Assembly (NCBI RefSeq): GCF_002240225.1
Contig: NZ_CP022584.1
Location: forward strand, 2,439,001 to 2,503,000
Length of the DNA: 64,000 bases
Direction: 5' to 3'
DNA from: Paenibacillus physcomitrellae
GTDB lineage: Bacteria; Bacillota; Bacilli; Paenibacillales; Paenibacillaceae
A model generated the notes under the pieces. The model had not been told where the DNA came from. It made no database searches and worked only from the letters and a program-made list of their open reading frames with translations. The translations under genes were made by a program, and so were the position numbers. The stretch's first letter is position 1; every line of letters starts with the position of its first letter. Below are positions 25,577 through 34,750 of this stretch, piece by piece.

Positions 25577-26149
25577 GTGGCTAACAAAAGTAAAAAAGAA
25601 CATATTCTGCAGGTCGCTTCCGACTTGTTTAATAAACAGGGAATTCGCGCAACCGGCGTAGATCAGGTTGTTTCGGAATCCAATGTGGCCAAGATGACGT
25701 TATATAATCATTTTTCATCCAAAGATGACTTGGTGTTGGCTTATATGATGAGACAGGATGAGCAGTGGAGGAAATGGTTCGAGTTCGAGGTCAGTCAGCG
25801 CGGAGCAAGTCCAAAGGAGAAGCTGCTTGCTGTATTTGATGTGCTTGGAGAATGGTTTAAGCAATCCGAATTCAATGGCTGTACATTTATTAAGACTGCA
25901 TCCGAATTTCTGGATCATGCCCACCCTTACTATGAGGCGGCCCATCGTTATAAATCCTATCTTCGCAAATATATCGCTTCACTGATCGAGCCAGCCCCTG
26001 CATCTAATTCCGAAGCGTTAGCGGGCGGCTTGTATCTGCTCGTGGAAGGCGCCATTACGACTGCCATGCTGCAAACGGATCCTGAGCCCGCCCTTCATGC
26101 TCGCGAAACCGCCCGGGTTCTGCTTGATCATTTCCTTCCTGCCCATTAA
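25577..26149 (+). CDS. TetR-family repressor
   Basis: 190 residues, with HTH at about 5-50 (KKEHILQVASDLFNKQGIRATGVDQVVSESNVAKMTLYNHFSSKDDLV). The C-terminal part with FNGCTFIKTASEF resembles the YxaF/LmrA-like group. Start codon GTG with GGAGG 7 nt upstream. It presumably represses itself and the divergent hydrolase through the two ATACAG-type palindromes. Confidence 0.87.
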   Translation: MANKSKKEHILQVASDLFNKQGIRATGVDQVVSESNVAKMTLYNHFSSKDDLVLAYMMRQDEQWRKWFEFEVSQRGASPKEKLLAVFDVLGEWFKQSEFNGCTFIKTASEFLDHAHPYYEAAHRYKSYLRKYIASLIEPAPASNSEALAGGLYLLVEGAITTAMLQTDPEPALHARETARVLLDHFLPAH

Positions 26150-26235
26150 CGGTTAAGAGCCTTCGGCTAAAAGTTAAGGGCATCCAGGCAGCCCCCCTTC
26201 CCTCTTCATCCTATACTTTCTTAATATTATTAAAG

Positions 26236-26284
26236 AAAAAAATACACTATGATATGCGGATAACGCATCCATAGTGTATTTTTC
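26236..26284. terminator. Bidirectional terminator (TetR / sugar ABC operon)
   Basis: AATACACTATG (26241-26251) pairs with CATAGTGTATT (26270-26280), with a nested ATGCG/CGCAT stem. A-runs and T-runs flank both sides. Confidence 0.8.
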
Positions 26285-26377
26285 ACAAAATCGAATGAAT
26301 TTGGATAGCCTTGCTAAACCGTTCAATGGGTCCCCAAAACCATCTCTTACTTATGGTTCTTAGCTGCGCCTGAAAGG

Positions 26378-27232
26378 TTATTCTTTCACGCCGCCCAAAG
26401 CTACACCCGCGATAATATAACGGGATAACAGGAAGTACACCACGAACAGCGGTAAAGCCGTCAGAGCCAGGCCTAAATAGATGGAACCGAACTCTGTCTT
26501 GTAAATATCGCCGCGAAGCAAGCTGACCATGATCGGCATGGTATACTTATCCTTCTGAGTCAGGAGGATCAGCGGCATGAACAGGTTGTTCCAGTTTCCA
26601 ACGAAAGCAAAGATCGCTTGTGTTGCTACAGCCGGCATCATCAAAGGCAGAATGATCCGGTTGAAGGTGGAGAATTCACCCGATCCGTCTACGCGGGCTG
26701 CTTCTACAATCTCGAGCGACAACGTTGCGAGCAGGTACTGACGCATGAAGAACACGACAGCCGGAGCCGCAATGGCCGGGAGAATGAGCGGCCAGTAACT
26801 ATTCGTCCAATGCAGTTTATACATGAACTGATAGAAGCCGATGGCGCTGGCCTGATAAGGAACCATCATTACACACATGATGAAGGTGAAGAAAGGCTGG
26901 CGCATTTTCCAGTTGTAGGCCACAAGCCCGTAAGCCGTCAAAGACGAGAAATAAACGGTAAAGACTGTTGCTGAGGTTGAAATAATAAACGAGTTCAGAA
27001 ACCCTTGAATCGGATCAAAGCTTTTATCCAGCAGCACATGAAGGTTCGTCATCAGGTGAGTGGATGGAAGCAGTGAAAGACCGCTTTGAATCTCCGGCGT
27101 TGAACGCGTGGCGTTGACAAACATAATCCAGAACGGAAGGATGCTGAGAATCGCCAGGAAAATGCAGACGATATAAATAATCGTCTTGCTGATTCTTCTA
27201 CCGACGACTTCGCTTCTTGGAGCTTTTTCCAT
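26378..27232 (-). CDS. Carbohydrate ABC transporter permease (MalG/AraQ type)
   Basis: 284-residue permease with six transmembrane helices and the EAA loop EAARVDGSGEFSTFNRIILPLMMPA (about residues 178-202) that contacts the ATPase. It is the third and last gene of a solute-binding-protein/permease/permease operon. No ATPase gene is nearby, so a shared MsmX-type ATPase is expected. Sugar specificity cannot be told. Confidence 0.9.
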   Translation of the reverse strand: MEKAPRSEVVGRRISKTIIYIVCIFLAILSILPFWIMFVNATRSTPEIQSGLSLLPSTHLMTNLHVLLDKSFDPIQGFLNSFIISTSATVFTVYFSSLTAYGLVAYNWKMRQPFFTFIMCVMMVPYQASAIGFYQFMYKLHWTNSYWPLILPAIAAPAVVFFMRQYLLATLSLEIVEAARVDGSGEFSTFNRIILPLMMPAVATQAIFAFVGNWNNLFMPLILLTQKDKYTMPIMVSLLRGDIYKTEFGSIYLGLALTALPLFVVYFLLSRYIIAGVALGGVKE

Positions 27233-27235
27233 GGA

Positions 27236-28213
27236 TTACACCTCCCGCGCAGCTGCTTTGGCAGCCTTTTCACTTTTGTTAATATTTTTTTGAGCTTTTC
27301 TGAGTTTAGCCGCATCACGGTCACGCATCAGGTAGAACAGTAATCCGGCCAATACAGCTGCAATGACGAACATAATCATACTTGCCGCTGCTGCGCGGTT
27401 ATACATATAACTTCCCTTAAACGCTTGCCCGTAAATAAACATGGACGTGGTGAGCGTAGAGTCATCCGGTCCGCCTGCCAGGAACAGCTGCGGAATATCG
27501 AACATTGTCAAGCCGCCAATCATCGATGTGATCAACGTATACAGCAAGATGGTACGCAGGCTTGGCAGCGTAACCTTGAAGAACGTTTGGAACCCGTTGG
27601 CACCGTCAATCGCCGCCGACTCGAAGAGAGCCGGGTTGATGCCCATAACGCCCGCGACAAGGACGATCATCGTATTCCCGTACCACATCCAGAACTGGAT
27701 AAACGAAACTATGCCCCGTGCTGTGGTCTTATCCTGAAGGAAGAAGACCGGGGCATCCGTCCATCCCAGCATTTGAAACAAGCTGTTTACCGGACCCATA
27801 GGGTAGGCGAACAAAGAACTGAAAAGCACTGCAATTGTACTCGCAGTGATAATATTCGGCATATAAAGCAAAACCTTGAACGCGCCTTGGCCCTTAATGT
27901 TAAGACGTTTGTTCGTGAACCACGCCGTAAGCAAGAGAGCAAGAACGATCTGTGGAATAAAGTTCGTAATCCAGAGCAGCGCTGTATTGATTAGAGACTT
28001 TCTGAATGAAGGGTTATCAAAGAGCAGATCTTTGAAGTTTTGAAAAGGGTTATCCAGAATATGAATCGGTTTTGGAATTAAGCCCTTCATATCCGTAAAT
28101 CCGATGACTGCTGTGTATAAAATCGGATAAAGTGAGAAAATCAGAAATGCCAGGACAAACGGTAGGGTAAAAATGTAGCCATATTTCGAATAGTTGACAC
28201 CCTTGCGGCGCAT
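27236..28213 (-). CDS. Carbohydrate ABC transporter permease (MalF/UgpA type)
   Basis: 325 residues, six to seven helices, with the EAA loop ESAAIDGANGFQTFFKVTLPSLRT (about 200-223). An unusual C-terminal charged tail (RDRDAAKLRKAQKNINKSEKAAKAAAREV) follows the last helix. Pairs with the downstream permease (3-nt gap). RBS AGGTGAG. Confidence 0.9.
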   Translation of the reverse strand: MRRKGVNYSKYGYIFTLPFVLAFLIFSLYPILYTAVIGFTDMKGLIPKPIHILDNPFQNFKDLLFDNPSFRKSLINTALLWITNFIPQIVLALLLTAWFTNKRLNIKGQGAFKVLLYMPNIITASTIAVLFSSLFAYPMGPVNSLFQMLGWTDAPVFFLQDKTTARGIVSFIQFWMWYGNTMIVLVAGVMGINPALFESAAIDGANGFQTFFKVTLPSLRTILLYTLITSMIGGLTMFDIPQLFLAGGPDDSTLTTSMFIYGQAFKGSYMYNRAAAASMIMFVIAAVLAGLLFYLMRDRDAAKLRKAQKNINKSEKAAKAAAREV

Positions 28214-28273
28214 GCTCTCACCTCATTTATTGGAGGAAGGGGCGGGGATTACTCCCGCCCCTTCTGCTCCTTC

Positions 28274-29695
28274 TTATTCGCTGTCGATGCCAAGCTGGTC
28301 TTTAACTTGCTGCTTGAAGGTTGCGATTGCATCGTCACGGCTCTTGTTACCCGACGTGTATTCGCGAACCTGATCGCGCCAGAGCTTGTTAATCGTTTCG
28401 TCGTATTGAGTCAAGTTCTTACCGGAAGCGTTAGCGTTAGCCGGTACGAACACGTCAAACATGTTTTGTCCGCCGAGGAGTGGAACTTCACCGTTAGACT
28501 TCGACATGACTACGGAGGAAGCTACGCTGTCCTTTGTGCCTTGCTCGCCTTCCTTGATTGTGCCGTTAGCCCAATAGTATTGGAGGCCTGTTTCGGAAGT
28601 ATCGAGTGTTACCCACTTGATGAAGTCTGCAACTGCCTTTTTCTTGGCTTCGTCCTGAACGACGTTCTTGTTCGCCAGCAGCCAAGTGCCTCCCCAGAAG
28701 AAGCCGGTTGGCGGCTCTGTAACTGCCCAGTCGCCGTTTGTATCTTTCACTTGACCGCTCATTGTGTAGTTGATCAGCCAAGCTGGACCAAAGAAACCGA
28801 AGATTGGCTTAGTGCCGGAACCGGACATGTCTGCGTACCAAGCTTCTGTCCAGTCCTGTGTATCGTTGTGATAGCCGTTATCTTTAAGCTTCTTGGACAG
28901 ATCCAGGAATTCTTCACGTTTAGGATCGATATGGAGCTTGCCGTCTACGATCCAGCCTTTCTCAGAGCTGTTCTCGATCGGGTGCCAGATGTCGCCGTCA
29001 CCGGAGACAATGCCGTAGCCTTTAGCTTTCAGCTTGGCTGCTGCGTCGAAGAATTTATCCCAGCCAGGTCCGATTGCTTCCTTGATTGTAGCCGGATCAT
29101 CTGTTCCGAATACATCTTTGGCAATCGAGCGGCGATAGATGAAAGCACCGCCTGTTGCTTGGTAACCGAGACCTTTCAGTTGGCCGTCAGTGCTGGTGCC
29201 GATATCCACTGAATATTGGGCGATACCTGCGTCCTTCACCATTTGGTCGTCCAGACCCAAATCGGAGTAGTTAGCGGCATAAGTAGATGCATCGCCTTGT
29301 GTATACTTGAGAACGAACGCTGCTTCCGCTGCGTAAATATCAGGAGCATCTTTGCCGCCGGCAGCAAGTGCCTGGTCAAGAGCCGGCTGATAAGCGCCGT
29401 CGGTAGTTGCGATTACCGTTGTTTTGAACTCTACATTTGCATCTGGATGCGTTTCCAAATATTTAGTGGTCATGTTTGGAATCTCATCCGTGAAGCTCCA
29501 AAGATTAATCGTGACCTTCTCACCACTTGAAGTCGAAGCCGTGCTGTTGGATGAAGTTGAAGCATTTGAACCATTGGAACCATTTGAGCTTGCGCTTGAT
29601 GAATTTGAATTGGAATTTCCGCCACACGCTGCGAGGACCGTTGTCATCAGAAGCATTGTTGAGACCCCGGCTAAAACACGTTTCATGCGTTTCAT
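28274..29695 (-). CDS. Extracellular sugar-binding lipoprotein (family 1)
   Basis: 473 residues. Signal peptide with lipobox LAAC (Cys24), a Ser/Asn/Gly-rich linker (about 26-60), then a family-1 solute-binding domain (INLWSFTDEIPNMTTKYLE...). Captures a carbohydrate for the two permeases that follow. The start is placed at 29695 (MKRMKRV) because GGGGAGG precedes it and the signal peptide begins there; the frame is open to 29923 without sense. Sugar unknown. A cre-like site overlies the promoter. Confidence 0.9.
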   Translation of the reverse strand: MKRMKRVLAGVSTMLLMTTVLAACGGNSNSNSSSASSNGSNGSNASTSSNSTASTSSGEKVTINLWSFTDEIPNMTTKYLETHPDANVEFKTTVIATTDGAYQPALDQALAAGGKDAPDIYAAEAAFVLKYTQGDASTYAANYSDLGLDDQMVKDAGIAQYSVDIGTSTDGQLKGLGYQATGGAFIYRRSIAKDVFGTDDPATIKEAIGPGWDKFFDAAAKLKAKGYGIVSGDGDIWHPIENSSEKGWIVDGKLHIDPKREEFLDLSKKLKDNGYHNDTQDWTEAWYADMSGSGTKPIFGFFGPAWLINYTMSGQVKDTNGDWAVTEPPTGFFWGGTWLLANKNVVQDEAKKKAVADFIKWVTLDTSETGLQYYWANGTIKEGEQGTKDSVASSVVMSKSNGEVPLLGGQNMFDVFVPANANASGKNLTQYDETINKLWRDQVREYTSGNKSRDDAIATFKQQVKDQLGIDSE

Positions 29696-29728
29696 ATTTT
29701 GCCTCCCCTTTTTTTGATGCTTTGTTTT

Positions 29729-29750
29729 TGTAACCGCATTCATAATTATA
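29729..29750 (-). promoter_or_regulatory. Sugar ABC operon -10 and CcpA cre-like site
   Basis: Minus-strand -10 TATAAT (29745-29750) with a weak -35 (TTATGC at 17 bp), then TGAATGCGGTTACA (29729-29742), one mismatch from the cre consensus TGWAANCGNTNWCA, over the start site. Predicts catabolite repression. Confidence 0.55.
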
Positions 29751-29834
29751 GATCGTAAGTCCCTGCTGCATAAGGAACCCCTATTGGGGAAAATTCCACT
29801 TTTTTTGGGTGGTGATTTGGATAGTGATTGCAGA

Positions 29835-29897
29835 GAAAAAACAAAACAACGGCAGACAGGAGCAAAATCCTCCTGAATGCCGCTGTTTTGTTTTTCT
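29835..29897. terminator. Terminator between sugar ABC operon and MFS operon
   Basis: AAACAAAACAACGGCA and TGCCGCTGTTTTGTTT arms with an inner AGGAG/CTCCT stem. On the minus strand it ends the hydrolase-MFS operon. Confidence 0.75.
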
Positions 29898-30089
29898 TTT
29901 ATTACTACCGGAATATCTGCCACGCTTCGCCTTCTTCAGGCTGCCTCTTTAAAGTACAAAAATCCAGCTTTATCTCAGAATAGTCCGGCTCGTCCTACTC
30001 AAACTCATAACCGAACTTTAGTTTTATCTGCGAAATGGCGACCTTGTTTCGCGATGTCATTTCAGTCATGCTTCTCCCTCAAAGCTAGT
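29898..30089. other. Intergenic, nothing recognised
   Basis: Between the terminator and the MFS stop I see no gene, RNA or clear motif; together with 29751-29834 this makes up most of a gap of about 390 bp. Confidence 0.5.
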
Positions 30090-31415
30090 TTAACCGGCTT
30101 CAATGGCAGCAGACTGCGGGTGCCCGCTAGCCTGCGGCTCGCGTCCAGCCCGGATTCGGGAAGGTGCCGTTTCTTTAAGGAACAGGCACAGCAGCAGGCA
30201 GACTACGATGCCGCCGATCGCGAGCAGCAGCGTATTTTCGATGCCGTAGTTTTTGGCAATAAAGCCGGCCAACGAAGGGGCTACGCCGCCGCCGAAAATT
30301 TCGCCGACACCGATAATGACACCAGCAGCCGTGGAGATCAGCGGAGCCGGAACCGACTCGATCGTGATGGTGCCGGACAGCAGCGGCAGGCATCCGTTGC
30401 AGCCAAAGGCAGTCATGAATAACAGGGCGAACAGTGCCATCGGACTTGCGCCCGTACCGATCAGTATGCCGAGCATGACGAGGGTCAGCAGCATGGCGCA
30501 GAGCGTAACCGTCTTGCGGCCGAAACGGTCGGACAGACCCGGAATGGCAAGCTGGCCAAAGAAAGCTCCGAAGCCGATTGCGGAAGTTATGAAGCCCATC
30601 TGCGTGACGCTGAGCTTCAGATAATCCGTCAGATAAGAAGGAAACATCGAGCCGAGTACAAAGATACAAGTCATCGCCCCGCACAGCGCAAACATACAAA
30701 GCAAAATGTTGCGGTGGCGGAAAATTTCGATAAACCGGGGTTTTCCGCCCGGTTGTGCAGCAGCTGGTGAAGCGGTCAACTTTGGCGCTGCGACAGCGGA
30801 AGAGCCAGAATTAACAGTGGATACTTGGGGTTCCCGCACTACTTTATATATGAAAAAGCCCACGATGAAGCCCGGTACAGCGACAATAGCAAACACCCAA
30901 TGCCAGGATGGAACAAATCTGAGCAGCTGCGTGGCGATGATCGGTCCGAAGCCGAGGCCAAACAGCGCAAATGTACTCTGTTGTAGACCCATGTTGAAGC
31001 CGCGGCGTTTTTCCTTGGATACCTCGGCTGTTACGGCTACGCTTGCAGGACTGAAGGAGCCCTCCGTCACGCCCATGACGGCACGGATCAGCAGCAGACT
31101 GGCCAAACCTCCGGCGAGCCCGGTCAGAATCGACAAAAGCGAGAACAAAATAATAGAAGGAATAAGCACTTTTCGCCGGCCGAATTTATCGGATAGACTT
31201 CCCATCACAATGGAGAATACACCCCAGGACAAGCCAAGCACGGCGATAATATTGCCAAGATCCTGATAATCCAGGTGCAGGTCTCCCATCATCACCGGAA
31301 ACATCGGCGTAATGATCCAGCGGTCGAGCCCGACAAGACCAAAACCCATAGCCATCAGAAGGACAACCTTCCATTCGTATGCGGTGCTGCTGTTTTTCAC
31401 CGTTGGTTTGCTCAT
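30090..31415 (-). CDS. MFS transporter
   Basis: 441 residues with 12 predicted helices and two MFS signatures (GSLSDKFGRRKVL after helix 2 and GLSDRFGRKTVTL in the second half), plus a long cytoplasmic loop of Ala/Pro/Ser about residues 198-225. Resembles metabolite:H+ symporters of the ACS/AAHS type. It overlaps the cysteine hydrolase gene by ATGA (31412-31415) and its RBS GAGGAGG is inside that gene, so the two are translationally coupled: the pair probably imports and hydrolyses one compound, or exports its product. Confidence 0.85.
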   Translation of the reverse strand: MSKPTVKNSSTAYEWKVVLLMAMGFGLVGLDRWIITPMFPVMMGDLHLDYQDLGNIIAVLGLSWGVFSIVMGSLSDKFGRRKVLIPSIILFSLLSILTGLAGGLASLLLIRAVMGVTEGSFSPASVAVTAEVSKEKRRGFNMGLQQSTFALFGLGFGPIIATQLLRFVPSWHWVFAIVAVPGFIVGFFIYKVVREPQVSTVNSGSSAVAAPKLTASPAAAQPGGKPRFIEIFRHRNILLCMFALCGAMTCIFVLGSMFPSYLTDYLKLSVTQMGFITSAIGFGAFFGQLAIPGLSDRFGRKTVTLCAMLLTLVMLGILIGTGASPMALFALLFMTAFGCNGCLPLLSGTITIESVPAPLISTAAGVIIGVGEIFGGGVAPSLAGFIAKNYGIENTLLLAIGGIVVCLLLCLFLKETAPSRIRAGREPQASGHPQSAAIEAG

Positions 31416-32080
31416 ACCGGAACCTCCTCTTCACTCTTGTTATGAATGCCCGACAGGACCTCCCCTGTAGACATCACCCGGCCAAATACACTGCCAATGG
31501 TATCAAGCGTTGCCTGATGTGCGGCCTCGTTCAGCGCGCCTGTGGCATCACTGACAAAAACAACCTTGAAATCCCGCATAAAAGCGCTTCTTGCGGTTGA
31601 TTCACAGCATACATTTGTGACGGTGCCGGTGATTATCACGGTATCTGCCATTCCTGTCCCGCGGATGGTCCGTATAATTGTTTCAAGATTGGTATTGTAA
31701 AAAGCATCATACCGATGTTTGGTAATAACCGGTTCATTAGGCAGCGGTGCAAGCTCCTCCACGATTCCCACACCCGGCGTGCCCGCGCGCATACCGACCT
31801 GCTTCAGCAGCGGATTATAGGCGGTCTCTAGCGGCGATACGTCGTATTGGTCATACAGCTCATGTTTCGTATACAAAACGGGAATCTGCTGTACACGGCA
31901 AGCCTCTATCAGCTCTTGCATCCGGGGAATCCGGCGGCGGGCCTCGGGCACTTCCATGGGTGCTCCTTCGAGCACAAAGTCATTCTGCATATCAATAACA
32001 AGCAAGACGGCCCTTGCGGGATCAAAGGCCCACGGCAGGGCAGCAGAAGGATTAAAATTAGATGGGGTATGGGAACTCAT
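31412..32080 (-). CDS. Isochorismatase-like cysteine hydrolase
   Basis: 222 residues. The Asp-Lys-Cys triad of the family is visible: Asp30 (VLLVIDMQNDF), Lys121 (ITKHRYDAF) and Cys158 (GTVTNVCCES). Such enzymes hydrolyse amides or vinyl ethers (ureidoacrylate, N-carbamoyl compounds, nicotinamide, isochorismate). The Tyr/Phe-rich RYDAFYNTNLE segment is seen in ureidoacrylate/N-carbamoyl-sarcosine-type members. The substrate is not determined. It is divergent from a LysR gene. Confidence 0.85.
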   Translation of the reverse strand: MSSHTPSNFNPSAALPWAFDPARAVLLVIDMQNDFVLEGAPMEVPEARRRIPRMQELIEACRVQQIPVLYTKHELYDQYDVSPLETAYNPLLKQVGMRAGTPGVGIVEELAPLPNEPVITKHRYDAFYNTNLETIIRTIRGTGMADTVIITGTVTNVCCESTARSAFMRDFKVVFVSDATGALNEAAHQATLDTIGSVFGRVMSTGEVLSGIHNKSEEEVPV

Positions 32081-32340
32081 GAAGCTTCACTCGCTTTCCA
32101 TTTTCTATTCGAGTCCAAATGTTAATTTTCATAACATATGTACTCGTTCCTATGGATGAAACTATAGCACAGAGCGAATTCATGTAAGATATACTGTTTT
32201 TTTATAGCCTGTTTATGAAAAAAAACGCCCTTGATCCATGAACACCGGTCAATTGTGTCAGATAAACTGCCTCAATTTTTTTTTGTATGTATGGACGACA
32301 GGAAAGAAAACAGGCTATGATACATATAGAGGTGATTGTC

Positions 32341-33264
32341 ATGGATATTGAAGGACTACAGGCATTTGTCGCGGTAGCGAGAGAGAAAAGCATCTCCAAG
32401 GCGGCGCAGGCTCTGCACACGAGCCAGCCGGCGCTCAGCCTGCGTATTCGCCGCATGGAGGAAGGGCTCGGCTTTCCGCTGCTCGCCCGCAATTGGAATG
32501 GCGTCCGGCTTACGCCTCAAGGCTACTACTTCCTGCCCTATGCCATCCGGCTTATCCAGGACCTGGAGGACGCTTCTTCCGTGCTGACCAATCCGTGGGG
32601 CGAAGAGGTAAAACCTCAGTTTGAGGAGGTAACCGGACATGGGGACCGTCTGCTGATCGGCATGGATACCTGGCTTGCTCCCAAATATACGGCTCCCATT
32701 CTGCGCGTACTCCACCATTCCTATCCCGGCGTCAATGTCCGGTTCGTCACGCGGCCAACTGAAACTATCCTTGACCTGATCGAATACCGCAGTATTCATC
32801 TTGGAATTCATTACCATGAGCTCTCACGCCCTGCTCTCCGCACGGCTCCGCTGGCAGAGGACGACACCCTGCTGCTCGCTGCACCGGATGTCGAACGGTC
32901 TATTGACCCCCAGTTAGACGCGCTGCCGGATCTGACACTGCCTTTTCTTCTGTTCGACAATCCCGTCCTGTTGTCACACCGCTATGTCACTACGGCAATG
33001 TTTCAGAGATTCGGTATCAGCCGTATTCGAGTCGTCGACGACCTAAACGTGGCGGCAGCGCTAGTTGCCGAAGGCCTGGCTTATACAATGCTCCCCGCTT
33101 CAACTTATGCGCCGAGCTTCCGCAGCCTTGAACCTGCAATCGTCTCCCGGAGCCTGCACGGCCTAGTGCCTCCCTTGCCCATCCGGGCGGCTTATGTGCA
33201 CGCAGACGACGATCCTTTTGCGGAAATTATCCGCTGTGTGATAGAGCATATATCAGTCGTGTAA
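32341..33264 (+). CDS. LysR-family regulator
   Basis: 307 residues: winged helix at 1-60 (MDIEGLQAFVAVAREKSISKAAQALHTSQPALSLRIRRMEEGLGFPLLAR) and a periplasmic-binding-like effector domain (about 95-300). The start at 32341 is supported by AGAGGTGA. Its divergent position to the hydrolase-MFS pair (260-bp gap) suggests it activates that operon; I could not single out one T-N11-A site with confidence. Confidence 0.88.
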   Translation: MDIEGLQAFVAVAREKSISKAAQALHTSQPALSLRIRRMEEGLGFPLLARNWNGVRLTPQGYYFLPYAIRLIQDLEDASSVLTNPWGEEVKPQFEEVTGHGDRLLIGMDTWLAPKYTAPILRVLHHSYPGVNVRFVTRPTETILDLIEYRSIHLGIHYHELSRPALRTAPLAEDDTLLLAAPDVERSIDPQLDALPDLTLPFLLFDNPVLLSHRYVTTAMFQRFGISRIRVVDDLNVAAALVAEGLAYTMLPASTYAPSFRSLEPAIVSRSLHGLVPPLPIRAAYVHADDDPFAEIIRCVIEHISVV

Positions 33265-33392
33265 TTTGCCTCTCCTTTTTTAATATTTTACTCTTAGTAA
33301 TCGTGCACATAATCGTAATCCACATTGCCTAAGAAATTAGTACCGGGAGGATTTTATACTTTCTTGGAGTATATGAAATTATTTTTAAACAT

Positions 33393-33416
33393 AAAAAAGG
33401 CAGCCTATTGGCCGCC
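33393..33416 (-). terminator. Terminator of the ROK repressor gene
   Basis: Minus strand GGCGGCC-AATA-GGCTGCC, then six T. Confidence 0.8.
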
Positions 33417-33472
33417 TCTAAATTTTTCTGAGAAATTATGCTTTACGTTTTTGAATCAAATCCCATCCCCCA

Positions 33473-34639
33473 TCACTTCGTAAAAGACAAATCATATGAT
33501 TCCAATCCTAGAATTTGTCTGGCCACCAAAGAGACCCCGCCTAACAGCGTTAATTCATGAATATGGTCATCCAGCGAAATAATTTGAGTAGGTCCAAGCG
33601 GCTCCAGAGCCACATACTCTTCATTAATTCGGTCCAATAAAGATGGGAAATGGGCAATAAAACGGGAAGAAAGGAACACCGCATCCGGGGCGCTGTATTG
33701 AATAGAGTTATAAGTAATTTGCGCGATGGCTGTGACCCATTGCTCCATAATCGAGGTAACTTCGGGATCCTTGTTCTCCATCAAAGAAACAAAGTCCTCT
33801 AAAGTGAAATTCGGTTTATTTTTGAGTTGAGCAATCCGGTCCAGCACGGCTTTCTCCGAATAAATCTCTTCAAGACGGCGGTATTCCTTATTTCCAGTCA
33901 TGATGATCGAACGCCCGATTTCGCCGGACAGTCCATTTAAACCTTTATATAAACGCCTGTCAATAATCGTGCCTACACCTATTCCATTATGAATGTTGAT
34001 AGCCAGAATATTATCGAACTGCACCTGATGGGCATGCTGGTAGAAATCCCGGATGTAAATCGCGGTGAGATTCGCCTCATTTTCGATCACAACAGGAACA
34101 TCTATAAGCTCCTTCAACGCCTCGATTAAATCAAAGGTTTCGAAGTCCAGAAACGGACTGTACAGAACCAGATTATTCGACACCGGGGCATGAACCGCTA
34201 TGGCGATCCCGATCAGTCCATTCAGAGTGTTATGATGATTCAAATTTAAAATGATATCCTTCATCAAAGCGAAAATATCTTTCACTTTGTTCGTATAGAT
34301 CTTAATCGAATCCTGGTGAATGAGTTCCCCATTGATATAATTGACAGAGTATTTCAAATGCTTAACGCCCATGTCAAACGCCAAGACCAACCCGTATTTC
34401 CGGTTAAAACGAATTAAATTGGGTCTTCGACCGCCAATATTGGACGCTTCTCCTATCCCCAATTCTTCAATCAAACCCTGCTCATGCAGCTCACGAACAA
34501 TAGAAGAAACCGTTGACTTTTGGAGATTGATTTTATCCGCAATTAAACTTCTGGATGTCTGATCAGTATCAAATAGAGTTTTTAATACTAATTTTGTGTT
34601 ATTTTCTCTCATAACTTCCTGATCAGTTTTCTTAATCAT
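33473..34639 (-). CDS. xylR: ROK-family repressor, XylR-like
   Basis: 388 residues. An N-terminal MarR-like winged helix (about 12-75: NNTKLVLKTLFDTDQTSRSLIADKINLQKSTVSSIVRELHEQGLIEE) is joined to a ROK sugar-kinase-like domain with LVLAFDMGVKHLKYSVN and NIHNGIGVGTIIDRRLYKGLNGLSGEIG. The kinase-like part lacks the usual Cys-rich zinc motif of ROK kinases, as XylR does. It follows the xylosidase gene on the same strand; the palindrome TTAGTTG-N6-CGAACTAA-like element before the transporter is of XylR type. Xylose-type inducer is therefore likely. Confidence 0.82.
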   Translation of the reverse strand: MIKKTDQEVMRENNTKLVLKTLFDTDQTSRSLIADKINLQKSTVSSIVRELHEQGLIEELGIGEASNIGGRRPNLIRFNRKYGLVLAFDMGVKHLKYSVNYINGELIHQDSIKIYTNKVKDIFALMKDIILNLNHHNTLNGLIGIAIAVHAPVSNNLVLYSPFLDFETFDLIEALKELIDVPVVIENEANLTAIYIRDFYQHAHQVQFDNILAINIHNGIGVGTIIDRRLYKGLNGLSGEIGRSIIMTGNKEYRRLEEIYSEKAVLDRIAQLKNKPNFTLEDFVSLMENKDPEVTSIMEQWVTAIAQITYNSIQYSAPDAVFLSSRFIAHFPSLLDRINEEYVALEPLGPTQIISLDDHIHELTLLGGVSLVARQILGLESYDLSFTK

Positions 34640-34697
34640 CTGTTTATGTCCCTTTCAAATGTTGTTCATCCCACCATAGAAGTAGAGTCTATTTAGC

Positions 34698-34735
34698 AAG
34701 AAACAGTTGAAAGCGCATTCTTTCAACTGTTTCTT
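34698..34735. terminator. Strong hairpin between xylosidase and repressor genes
   Basis: Perfect 16-bp arms AAGAAACAGTTGAAAG (34698-34713) and CTTTCAACTGTTTCTT (34720-34735), with a 6-nt loop. Few T follow on the minus strand, so it may partly terminate or stabilise the upstream mRNA. Confidence 0.65.
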
Positions 34736-34750
34736 AGTATTACATTTGAT

